Source: Haemaphysalis longicornis (taxonomy: Eukaryota; Arthropoda; Arachnida; Ixodida; Ixodidae). Taken from it: 64,000 nucleotides of DNA. The stretch is taken from contig CM023457.1 in NCBI GenBank assembly GCA_013339765.2, positions 79,666,192 to 79,730,191 on the forward strand. The letters are read 5' to 3'. The notes under the pieces were generated by a model that searched no databases, was not told the origin of the DNA, and worked only from the letters and a program-made list of their open reading frames with translations. Of this stretch, positions 55,380 through 64,000 are shown one piece after another (the first letter of the stretch is position 1; each line of letters starts with the position of its first letter). A program made the position numbers and the translations under genes.

Positions 55380-57410
55380 TAAGAGCTCAGCGTTAGCTCA
55401 TGACTCCGTCGGCAAGATTGCTCTCATATAAGTTTTTTTTATTCACTTTCTATATCGAACTGTCTAATACTCTGCATTTAGATTAGTACGAAAAAACAAT
55501 TTGCGCCCCACATATAGGGACCGGGCAGCTGGACGGGTGGCGCCACCACTCGGCGCTCCCTCGTTAGTGGAATGAGCTGGGGCATTGGACTACGCAGCCT
55601 CCCGTTGATTTTTCCGCGTTTGCTTCGGTGCTTTAAATGTTTTGGTGGTGTTGTGTGCGGATATGTGGGGCGAAATAAAGTCTTGACAGATGTGTTGGGT
55701 TCTTAGATGCAATAACGGCTGCGTAAACTTGTCGGACGCTTCTAAAGTTGGGTATCGGCTACAATGGCATGAACACTTTTTGCAGCTGTCTACGCTTGGC
55801 TCCACCCGTTCTGAGTACAAATAAAACTACTAATATTAGTATTCAATTCTTCTTAAATGCACTAACGGCTACATGAACTTATTTGACGCTTCTGATTTGG
55901 GAAACGGGCTACACTGACATAAGCTCTTTTCGCAGCGCTCTGCGCATGGCTCCGCGTGATCTGAGTAGGAATAAAACTATTAGGAATATTAGCATTCATT
56001 TCTGCCACTTTATATCTGCACTGGTTTCAACGCCCACGGTTTCAAATCCTTAGCGCTCGGATACCTCGATACGTGTGCTTTGAAGAGAAAGGCAATTGCG
56101 TACGAAATGGATTACCGTGTAGCCGTAGAAATGCTGCGGTAGTTTGCACTTTCTTTCTGTAACCGTGAGCTTTGTGCCTTCGGTTTTTGTGAGCGACACT
56201 GTGACAGCATGGGAGCCTGAAAGCCGAAGTGGAAATCCCACGTTTGTGGTGGTCATTTTATCAAGAGCCAAATTTATTCACCCACCCAACAGCCCAAGCT
56301 ACAAACCATCCCTCCTCCCCTTCCCATTTTACCCCCCTGCGTGGAATAAAGGCTGGCACCGATATTTAAAACATGTGACAGTGTTAACGTCAGACAGTGT
56401 TTTTTAATGCTTAAGTATAATTTACAGAGTACATAAAAAATCGTGTAATGCCTTGTGAAGACACCAAAAACGCGGGATTAGTTGCCTCAAATATGCGTGC
56501 AACCGCCCGAGTCCTCCAGCACACAGACGCATTTCTGACACGCTGGAAAAATTTAGATTAAATTTGGAGAGGGGTGCATGGAAGTTCAAAATTAAACAGC
56601 AAAATCATCTATCCCTCCGTCTAATGATTAGGATGGTTGAACGCAAAGCCTTCTCCGTGCGAAATCGAATGGGCAGGTCAAGTCAAGGACGCTGCGATCA
56701 AAAGACCAAACTGCGTGCTGGTCAAATTCGAAGCTCAACTAGTCAAAGTTTAAATCCAGAAGGCAACCAAGGAAACCCACACGAGAAAGCTTTGCAACAG
56801 ATCATCGTCCGTTAGACGGAGGATTGCATGCTTTTCAAGCTTAGGTGGCAGCTTGTTAAACCGACCGCAGCATTCAGTTGTGAAGCTGAGTACAGGTTTC
56901 GGGCACCCTCCTGTCTTGCGTCCTTCAACCACGCAGGAATTGGTTTTCGAAAAACCATTAACCAACTAGCCACAACCATCGCAATTTATGTAAAGCAATG
57001 CTTCTCCACGACGAGCAATGACGTTCTACTATCATGCGATATCTATTAAGTAAACGATCCCCGATGACTGTAGTGAGATCATTTCTGTGAAATTAAACAC
57101 GTTTCAGCCGTGGTTAATGAAGTTACAGAAGCGTAGGCCATCACAATTTCTGTTTTGAGGTAAATCTTAGATGGCATCCCCCAAATTTGTCTTTCGCTTG
57201 TTTTACGACGCCATTTAGTCATCAACTGCCAAAGGCCAGCGCCGCAGCATTCCTGGATCGGTTGCACACACCGGCTTTGTGGGAGCATTAAGCTGAAATA
57301 TACTCCTTGATACGCAAAAGTGCATGCAGGAATGAAAAAATTGCATGAAGGAACGGACTTTCATTTCCAGCTTGACTTCCATCTTGGCTCATTGAGCATC
57401 GTCTGCTATT
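55380..57410. other. No gene recognised
   Basis: Two minus frames, 56965-56750 and 57288-57079, both contain ECCG but otherwise differ, and neither matches a family known to me. TAATAT/GCATTCAT-type repeats near 55815-56005 include a diverged duplication (ACTAACGGCT / ACTTATTTGACGCTTCTGA). No RNA genes. Confidence 0.4.
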
Positions 57411-57414
57411 TGTA

Positions 57415-57690
57415 AATACTCAGTATGGGCGTACATCCCACGCATGGCAAGCCTCGTAAAGGTCACATCCATGCTCAAGATTTACCGATTTGAAAAAGGT
57501 CCTTGTGTTTATGTACGAATTACAAGGCGCACCACAGAAAAACGACAGAAAGCCATGCACAATAACGCTGCGCTGACAGCCACCGGCATTCCACTGACGA
57601 GCGGTTCGCCACTGGCGGCGCTGTTCGCTGAAGCGACGGTGGTGCCATACAACGGCCGCCCGGTCCCTATTATACAAACATGTGATTTCG
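57415..57690 (-). repeat. Dispersed repeat P, copy 2
   Basis: Reverse-complement partner of 33600-33870. Shared blocks: TTCAGCGAACAGCGCCGCC and GCGAACCGCTCGTCAGTGGA in the minus reading. Confidence 0.75.
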
Positions 57691-57699
57691 CGCAGTCAA

Positions 57700-58435
57700 A
57701 CGACTACAGGACCTCCACAACTACGAGCGAAAACATTCGCATATCTGCGTAAACAAGCGCGTACGGTATGCTCAGTAAGCGGACGGCAGGTGATACGGCG
57801 AATTTTCCCTTTACATCACGCACAAACGGCGGGCAAGTGTGCACTTATAACGTTATAATACTAGTAATGCCCTCGAAACCCAAAACAAACAGAGACCCTC
57901 AGTACTTACAGATGAAAGGTAATCCCCGACGTCTTCGTCGTGCGACTAGCGCAGCCGAACGCGACGCACTAGCAGACGATTTCTGCTTTCTACACCTTTA
58001 GAGCATCCATCCGCGAACGACGATCGAACGAACACAAGTTCTGCTCTTTGGCAAGAGAGAACTCGGAAGAACGACACATGGGGCAGAAAAAAAAAATGTC
58101 ATTGTGTCTTCTGTTGGTGCTAGTTGTTTGCGCCCAAGAATGTAAATAATTACCAGATGTGTGCGCCCACCCGCGCACGCACAAGAGACGTGCGTAGCGC
58201 TCAACTAGAAACACGAGGAGGTGAGCATAACCGAAACCACGTGCGTCGAAATGAAAGCGCGCAAGAAAAGCTCGGTGCGCTCGAAGCCAGCCGCATGAGA
58301 GAATCAACTTGGAAAAACAAAACAGAACAAAACAGAAAAAGAACGGAAGCAAAAATATAACGTAACCCGCCGCAAAAACAAGTACATGATGCGACGGGTG
58401 CAATGCGTCTGCTACGACGGCACGAGCTTTCTGCC
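57700..58435. other. No gene recognised
   Basis: Overlapping frames (up to 170 codons on the minus strand, with a phenylalanine-rich run from A-rich DNA) lack domains. Confidence 0.4.
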
Positions 58436-58439
58436 CACG

Positions 58440-58740
58440 GCAAGATGGCGGCCGTCGGCGGCAGTTTTCGAGCGCCATCTCCACTCCAGAAGTTTTATAC
58501 AACCTCCTTGGCTCCGGCGCCAGTGCTTCTACCGCGGCTATGACGTCACTCCTCTGGAATGCGCAGACCGGCGAATGTGCAGACCTAATTCTCTACACAC
58601 CCGTACTCCAATTGGATTATAATTCCAATCCAATCCCATACAATCCAATTCAATCCAAATCCAAGCCAAGCCAAGACAACCAATCCAATCCAATCCAAAT
58701 ACAACTCAATGCAATCCAATCAAATCCAATGCTCCTCGCG
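58440..58740 (+). repeat. Repeat D part with TCCAA array
   Basis: CACTCCTCTGGAATGCGCAG (58546) and TTCTCTACACACCCGTACTC match 28.53-28.59 kb. A degenerate TCCAA array follows at 58617-58728 and ends at GCTCCTCGCGCTTGCG, as in the 28-kb copy. Confidence 0.75.
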
Positions 58741-58917
58741 CTTGCGTAGCAGGGCCCTGTCTCCTGCATTCTGTGTCACCTAGATGCTGTCAGCTTAAAA
58801 CCCCTGCGGTTATCTAACTTCAGAAAGGGGAATGGATCGCAGTTTCTTTAATTTGTACCAACTGGCAAATTACGAGTAATAAGCAACCCGCGAAGAGAAG
58901 CTTTCAGTGTCTCTTTT

Positions 58918-59616
58918 TTTTTATAGACGTTAGTCTTTCTTGGGCTACTTAAACCCAGAAATTTTGGTCTGTCTGTATGTCTGTCTGTGACTCGATTCAG
59001 CCACCCGGCCAAACAGCCAAACGTAAACGTCTAAGCCCGGTTTATATGCTCATACTTGTCAACTTTGTTGAACAAGAACAAGACATACGCAAATATAAGA
59101 CAGGAAATTAGTACACAAGGGATATTTACAGTGTTCCTTTATTAAAATTCATGGATGCTTCGTTTTTCGATAGCAAATGATATTCTACATCTACTGCAGA
59201 AAACCGCCGCCTGCGGTTGCCCGCGCCAGCTCCTGGGGGCATATGAGAAATCACGCGGCAACAGCAACGAAAGGTTCCACTAGCTAGGTTCTACGTTCTG
59301 CTGCGAACGCACGTGGAGCACGGCCACGTGGTTTTGTAAACCTTGAAGTCAGCCGCCTCGATTCACGCGCGTCTCCGCCGTACTGCAGCGCTGGCATCGA
59401 GGAACCCGGCCTGTAGCAGTGGAACGCGGTAAATTCAAATCACCTTGAGCAAACCTTTAGTGTGTTTACCTTGGGATGAGCGCGACGGTACAGGAACAGC
59501 ATGAGAGGTGAGCGGGAAAGCAAAGGGGGGCATTTCCTTGGCAAATGTGTACAAAGACTGTCGTCTTTTGACGACATTTGCAACAAAAGAAGCAGATACG
59601 CGGCCAATTTTTAAAA
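58918..59616 (-). repeat. Dispersed repeat T, copy C
   Basis: Closest to copy A. It runs from AGTCTTTCTTGGGCTACTTA to ATACGCGGCCAATTTTTAAA. It lies 240 bp beyond the stop codon of the candidate membrane-protein exon and could form part of its 3' UTR. Confidence 0.8.
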
Positions 59617-59851
59617 ATTCTGTATCCCAGCACAGTTTGTCAGCAACACAGAGCGAGCAAAGAACATCACTAATTTATGAGATTGAGCGATAAAAAGCCG
59701 ACTATTCCTGAACATGGATGCTACGTTACAGGAATGAAGTGACCGGGTTACCAAAGCTTGTAACAACTGTATTCTGGAAAGCTCTTTTCTAACAATAGCA
59801 TTGCTCATGACATTTGTATTTGCATCAAATACACTGAAAGCCTTCGTCGTT

Positions 59852-60616
59852 TCAGGAGACCGTTGAGCTCATACCGCTGGCAAGCCCGGTTTCGTTCCCG
59901 TCGCCAGCGGCGCCTGCAGCGGGGGCGTCTTCAGATCTTCTGGCGCGGATGCGCATGATAGCCGCTACAATAGACGCTCCGAGAACCGTGCCAACGATAA
60001 AGCCCAGCGCCACCCAGGAGATATCGGCATAACTAATGCCGAGAAAGCTGCCTTGTTCGTAGACTTCGCCGGCATGGCCTTCCCGCGTATCGTCATGGCC
60101 GCCACCGCTGTCACCGCCACTGGGCGTTGGCTCACGACCGCCGCCACTGTCAGGGTAGCCATCGCCGCCTCCTGGTAGGCTGCCATCACCGCCTGGGCGG
60201 CGGCCACCACTTCCCCAATCAGGACGGCGGCCACCATCTCCCCAGTCAGGACGTTGACCACCTCCCCAGTCAGGACGTTGACCACCTCCTCCGTGGTCAG
60301 GACGTTGACGGTCAGGACGTCGATGGTCAAGACGGTGGTCAGGACGTTGATGGTCAGGACGGTGGTCAGGACGTTGACGGTCAGGACGTCGATGGTCAGG
60401 ACGGTGGTCAGGACGTTGATGGTCAGGACGTTGATGGTCAGGACGGTGGTCAGGACGTTGATGGTCAGGACGGTGGTCAGGACGTTGATGGTCAGGACGG
60501 TGGTCAGGACGTTGACGGTCAGGACGTTGATGGTCAGGACGGTGGTCAGGACGTTGATGGTCAGGACGTTGATGGCCACCTCCACTGCCGACGCCCCCGG
60601 TGTCTCCTGCCGCGAT
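59852..60616 (-). CDS. Terminal exon of a repeat-rich single-pass membrane protein (candidate)
   Basis: I do not recognise the gene. The minus strand is open from 60727 to the stop at 59852. A plausible splice acceptor (pyrimidine-rich GTTGTTCTTTT, then ACACGCGCAG) puts the exon start at 60616 in phase 0. The order is: a short GDTGG-type lead; about 25 tandem HQRPD/HRPD units (60570-60250); RRPDWG and glycine-rich stalk with SGGG repeats; a hydrophobic segment of about 23 residues (ISWVALGFIVGTVLGASIVA); then RIRARR and a 27-residue tail. This suggests a type I membrane protein with a charged, extended ectodomain. The architecture, not the sequence, recalls CD99-like or mucin-like stalk proteins. 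The repeat tract is open in several frames because unit lengths are multiples of three. The non-repetitive 390 bp with the helix is the stronger evidence. The 5' exons are not in view. Confidence 0.5.
   Translation of the reverse strand: MAAGDTGGVGSGGGHQRPDHQRPDHRPDHQRPDRQRPDHRPDHQRPDHRPDHQRPDHRPDHQRPDHQRPDHRPDHRRPDRQRPDHRPDHQRPDHRLDHRRPDRQRPDHGGGGQRPDWGGGQRPDWGDGGRRPDWGSGGRRPGGDGSLPGGGDGYPDSGGGREPTPSGGDSGGGHDDTREGHAGEVYEQGSFLGISYADISWVALGFIVGTVLGASIVAAIMRIRARRSEDAPAAGAAGDGNETGLASGMSSTVS
60240..60572 (-). repeat. Coding minisatellite of 15- and 12-bp units
   Basis: Plus-strand units GTCAGGACGTTGATG (15 bp) and GTCAGGACGGTG (12 bp) alternate about 25 times. On the minus strand they encode HQRPD and HRPD. 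All lengths keep the frame. Likely polymorphic in copy number. Confidence 0.9.
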
Positions 60617-60934
60617 CTGCGCGTGTAGTTGTCGCGTTTCATAAAAGAACAACAGGGTATGTTTATACTGTGACCAGGATAGCTGGCTTAATTGACAGTC
60701 TGCTGTACGTTGTTTTACGCATACCATATATTGGGAATTGGCTTTGCCCAGTAAGAATTATGCAATTTTATACAAAAATTACTCCCACCTCCCCTCGCGG
60801 GAACCCCTGTGTAGATGCGACGCATGGGGGGTTCCGTTGTTGTTTCCGTTAGGTTGATTCTCCCATCGCGTGAAACGTGCCGTGAACCCCCTTCCGCGGC
60901 TATGACGCAACGTGGCGCGGCTATGACGCAACAC

Positions 60935-61066
60935 AATCCAACACAATCCACTTTAATCCAATTCAAATCCAATCCAATCCAACCCAAGCCAACCCAAGCC
61001 AACCCAAGCCAATCCAATCCAAGCCAAGCCAAGTCAAGCCAGTCCAATCGAATCCAATCCAATGCC
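60935..61066 (+). repeat. Degenerate TCCAA/GCCAA array
   Basis: About 25 pentamers of the type TCCAA, with a block of CCCAAGCCAA units in the middle. It is preceded by the tandem GCGGCTATGACGCAACxxxG pair (60897-60932) and followed by GCCCCTCGCGAG. It belongs with the arrays at 28.3, 28.6 and 58.6 kb. Confidence 0.85.
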
Positions 61067-61078
61067 CCTCGCGAGAGA

Positions 61079-61562
61079 GGCTGCGTTCCAATTCGCGGAC
61101 AGCTTCGTAGACGGCCTACGAAGCAGTCTAACTAGACGTCTAAAGGAATAAAATTGGAACGGCGCCGCGGTCGCGAGCGCAACGCCAGCGCAGACGACAG
61201 CGTCGTAGCAGACATGTTGAGTTGCGCAAACCGCAAGTTTCGTAACTAATATTACCGTTGTTATTACAAACGTTAAGTAATTTAAAAATTAAACAAAGTC
61301 ATCAGCATCACTAGTAACTTATACCAAATATTTAAATACAGGAACAAGTGCTTTTATTTCAACATTAATACGCAAAAAGGTGGCGCTGGCGTCACTTATT
61401 AGTTTAGACAGGAAGGTAGCCTGCATCGTTGCTGACTTCGATGCTGTCTCCTCAAAGCAGTCTTCGTTGACTGCTTCGTTCGAATTGGAACGGGGCTTAA
61501 CATGGCGTACTGTCCGCGAAGACGGCAACGAAGCTGTCTAAACGGTAAATTGGAACGCACCC
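61079..61562. mobile_element. MITE with GGGTGCGTTCCAATT-type termini
   Basis: GGCTGCGTTCCAATTCGCGG (61079) is mirrored by a right end whose complement starts GGGTGCGTTCCAATT (61562). ACAGCTTCGT is repeated inside each end, and further inverted blocks (GAACGGGGC, ACTGCTTCGT) lie within. 484 bp, non-coding. The termini suggest a PIF/Harbinger- or hAT-related MITE, but no clear target duplication was found. Confidence 0.7.
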
Positions 61563-61569
61563 AGAGTGT

Positions 61570-62340
61570 TCGCTATCAGAGAGGAGAGGGGGTGAGCGGC
61601 GGAGAGCGCAGCTCGCGCGGCGAGGAGAATGGGGGAGGGGTGTGGACGGACAACGACGCCGTATGGAGGGACAAGGCGAGTGAATGAGATGCAGTCGCAT
61701 CTAAAATGTTATGAAGACTTAGACCAAAACAGTTTTTTTTAATGTGGAAGAAATATTGTGCCCTGTAAGAACAATTAAATTAGGTCACACTTAGCAAATG
61801 AAGGCAGCAAATTATTACCAATGGTTGAATATTCCCGACAGGAGAACTTCAGTGGAAGTAGCCAGGAGAAAGAGGACATTGCAACTGATTACACTGATTG
61901 AACTATAATGTAGCGACACCAATGATTTTGACAGTTAGCGTCGGATTTTGAGGGTGCGGTGCGCACTATCGGCTGTAGGAGAGTCCCAACGATTTCGCTT
62001 AAATTATTTACGTGCACTTAGAACATGAGATAGAGACATTTCAAATAGAAGAATTTCTTTTGATTTTGATGTACCATCATGAAGAGCCTAAAGCTTAAAC
62101 GCAGAAGCGGCTGCCGGGAGATACCTAATTTAGTTACTCGGCAAGAAATAACCACAACAAAATAAACACCTCCGATGCCAATAAAGTGTAAGGCATTTTT
62201 GTTGTTTTCGGTTTTCTTGCCCAATTTCTAAAATGTATCTCTCGGCTTCAGTTCTGTCGTTTGAGCTCAGGTTGTCGTTGACTATACTCAGTAATTTGAT
62301 TTAAGTAGTTCCTTAAAGCCATCACTTCTATTAATCGGAT
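61570..62340. other. No gene recognised
   Basis: A GA/CG-rich stretch at 61580-61690 ends GATGCAGTCGCATCTAAAA, a small palindrome. The rest is AT-rich with short frames only. Confidence 0.45.
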
Positions 62341-62343
62341 CAA

Positions 62344-62510
62344 CTACGCCTCGATTTCGTCCTCATTTTCGGTAATGGTCACTTTCGCCCTGCTGAGTCG
62401 CCTGGCAGATCGAGCAGAGCTCCGACGTTTGTTGGACGATTGCCGCAACCGAACCCCGCCATCAAACCTACTCAAATCATTGCTATCATCAGCTTCATCA
62501 ACATCATTGT
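62344..62510 (-). CDS. Possible terminal exon encoding a charged C-terminal tail
   Basis: Weak candidate. After an acceptor-like AAATATATGCAG (exon from 62510) the minus strand is open for 55 codons to a TAG at 62344. It reads acidic DVDEADDSNDL, then a basic, serine-rich stretch RQSSNKRRSSARSARRLSR, then acidic TENEDEIEA. Such alternating charge is typical of cytoplasmic C-terminal tails. The open length alone could arise by chance. No family is recognised and no polyadenylation signal is close. Confidence 0.22.
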
Positions 62511-62514
62511 CTGC

Positions 62515-63175
62515 ATATATTTATTCCGACCATATATATATATAAGACAAGAGCCTCTGACAGAAATTTCCAACCGCCCTTATTCCATTCTGTCATGATT
62601 CGTTTCTTACCGACCACATTTAGTTTAATCATCCCACCATCGAGTGATATGTCTTCTTCTGAATATCGCCTTTGACGGGCAGCGCTGTGTTTTTCATGGT
62701 ATTCTGGTCGTCAAAACTTTATAGTAAGCGCCCAGCCAACTCCAGTCTTTATTTTTAATTTCAGCTATCACGTCTTCCGCGCGAGGTTGTTCCCTTTGCA
62801 ATCACTAAGCGTTTTGCAATCCCTAAGCGTTACTCTTATCCGTCTTGTTTCTAACCTGCATATACCGGATAGAACAAGGGCCAAATAGAAGGCACACAAA
62901 CAAGCGTTTCTGTCCTTCGCTGAACCGCTCTGGTCTTCTGCCTGTCGTTAGTTTCTTGCGCGGTTCTTAACTAGCAAACATATAGCCAACTAGCCCAACT
63001 TTTGCTGTTGCTTCAGTGCGCATACTATTCTTTACCTGCGCATACGGTAGAGCACAGGCCTCCTTTTTAAAAAGAACATACCCCTGAACAAGACATACCA
63101 CATTGGGTGTGTTTAACCCCAACAAGTAGAGAAGTATTTTTAGGCCCTTACTCCGCTCTTTTCATAGGGTCATAC
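62515..63175. other. No gene recognised
   Basis: A short (TA)n at 62531-62544, and a partial direct repeat CAATC(A/C)CTAAGCGTT at about 62800-62830. Nothing else. Confidence 0.45.
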
Positions 63176-63179
63176 CCCT

Positions 63180-63524
63180 CCGCTACGCTGACATCGTAGC
63201 CCATCTACGCCGACAACGCCAGCACTTCTCTCCACCCCATCCGAACCTTCCCAAGACCGACGAGCTGCATCTTACGGCGGCTGCAAACCGACGCCTTTCC
63301 CCATGGCACGCGCCTTTATGCTATTTATCCTGCGCAGTACTCTCCAAAATGCAAACACTGCCAATACCCATGCACCCTATACCACAAGGTGTGGGAGTGC
63401 AACCTAACCCCAACTCTACTTCCCATTCCCACTTAACCCATGAGCCGTGGGAGGGCACGCTGGCTAGCGGCGACCTGGGTGACCAGCAAGAGCTGATATC
63501 CAGGGCGCAACTGGCCGCACGTGC
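63180..63524 (+). pseudogene. LINE ORF2 C-terminus, truncated
   Basis: Plus-strand text across frame changes: RRLQTDAFPHGTRLYAIYPA (about 63270-63330), QYSPKCKHCQYPCTLYHKVW (about 63335-63395) with the C-x2-C ... H ... C finger, then EPWEGTLASGDLGDQQELIS (63441-63500) and RAQLAARA to a stop. This is the I-type LINE C-terminal signature. It is cut by the TTAAAGG repeat at 63525. Confidence 0.8.
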
Positions 63525-64000
63525 TTAAAGGAGCCATGAAGACAAAATACAAGTTGGGTTTATTAGAAAGGCTGCTTAGTCCCGATAACAATGATACCAA
63601 TATCATCGAAATCTTCGAACAAATAACGTAGATATGAAAGAAAACGTGTGAAGCAGTCGCGACCCCCTAGCCAATTTCCCGCAACTTTTCTATGACGTCA
63701 CGGAACCTTGTTTGTGCGATTGGCGGCCGCCTAACTGACCGTAGCGACGACACATGAGTGGACGTCTGTAATGGGGCCTCTAGTTCCATTTGACCGCATC
63801 ACTTGAATGCTAACTTGCAGTTAACGCACTGAAAATTATGTTTTATTGTTGGCCCGTATGACGTCATTCTTGCTCATAACGTCACTGTGGCGCAAAATTT
63901 GAAAGTTTTTAAATACTTCTTCCTTTTTTTTGTTAAAAAACATCTTTTGTTGCTGTAATGGAGCTGAGTGAGATACTGAATCCTAGTTGTTTCAAATTAA
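63525..64000 (+). repeat. TTAAAGG-family repeat, running to the window end
   Basis: TTAAAGGAGCCATGAAGACA head. TTTCCCGC at 63675-63682 and TGACGTCA at 63693-63700 occur in the same order as in the 4.05-kb copy. A second TGACGTCA occurs near 63859 and AACGTCAC at about 63879. The end is not in view. Confidence 0.65.

Noticed and set aside
60127..60852. 241-codon plus-strand frame rich in VDGQD repeats
   Set aside because: It is the complement of the HQRPD minisatellite. Unit lengths of 12 and 15 leave other frames open too, and it has no domain outside the repeat.

Overview
The window looks like nuclear genomic DNA of a hard tick (Ixodidae, probably a metastriate genus such as Rhipicephalus or Dermacentor). 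Three things support this: dispersed copies of a tRNA-derived SINE that resembles the ixodid family known as Ruka, several LINE 3' ends of one characteristic type, and an intron-bearing tRNA-Tyr. The names rest on recognition by eye; no search was run. There is no sign of bacterial, viral or organellar sequence. Gene density is very low. Most open frames are short, lack homology that I can recognise, or come from repeats.

Genes. I can support one intron-containing tRNA-Tyr (2699-2787, minus) beside a CpG-rich, promoter-like kilobase (about 1490-2560). There is one intact protein gene that I recognise: a 209-residue intronless frame at 9478-10107 (plus) homologous to the C-terminal NOT module of CNOT2, most likely a retrocopy. 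A likely terminal exon at 59852-60616 (minus) encodes an HQRPD/HRPD repeat tract followed by a glycine-rich stalk and one transmembrane helix. A weaker terminal-exon candidate lies at 62344-62510 (minus). A degraded, possibly F-box/LRR-like, coding remnant lies at 32.5-33.44 kb.

Retroelements. 15.92-21.73 kb holds a nearly full-length but frameshifted two-ORF LINE of the I type (gag-like ORF1 with zinc knuckles; endonuclease, reverse transcriptase, RNase H and C-terminal zinc finger). Truncated relatives lie at 8.0-8.46, 11.42-11.60, 43.1-45.25, 49.45-49.74 and 63.18-63.52 kb. A CR1/Jockey-like LINE lies at 46.80-49.19 kb and an RTE-like 3' piece at 30.81-31.50 kb. Ruka-like SINE copies lie at 7.7, 11.2, 31.8, 36.5, 50.8, 51.2 and 55.3 kb, three of them with clear 13-15 bp target-site duplications. 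A second tRNA-like SINE forms a tandem array at 41.98-42.61 kb.

DNA transposons and nesting. Two pogo/Tigger-like elements lie at 24.90-25.72 and 30.22-31.69 kb, a fold-back MITE at 13.99-14.88 kb, smaller MITEs at 21.73, 53.70 and 61.08 kb, and a 3.3-kb hAT-like element at 50.36-53.65 kb. Nesting is common. A MITE sits inside the CR1-like LINE, an RTE LINE inside a Tigger element, a LINE tail inside an older repeat, and a Ruka SINE plus a third repeat inside the hAT-like element, which itself split an AT microsatellite.

Other structure. Further items are three copies of a 0.7-0.8 kb repeat, a TTAAAGG-headed family carrying E2F-like and CRE-like sites, a cluster of five perfect CArG boxes (34998-35120), two long perfect hairpins, and a 100-base assembly gap at 32127-32226.
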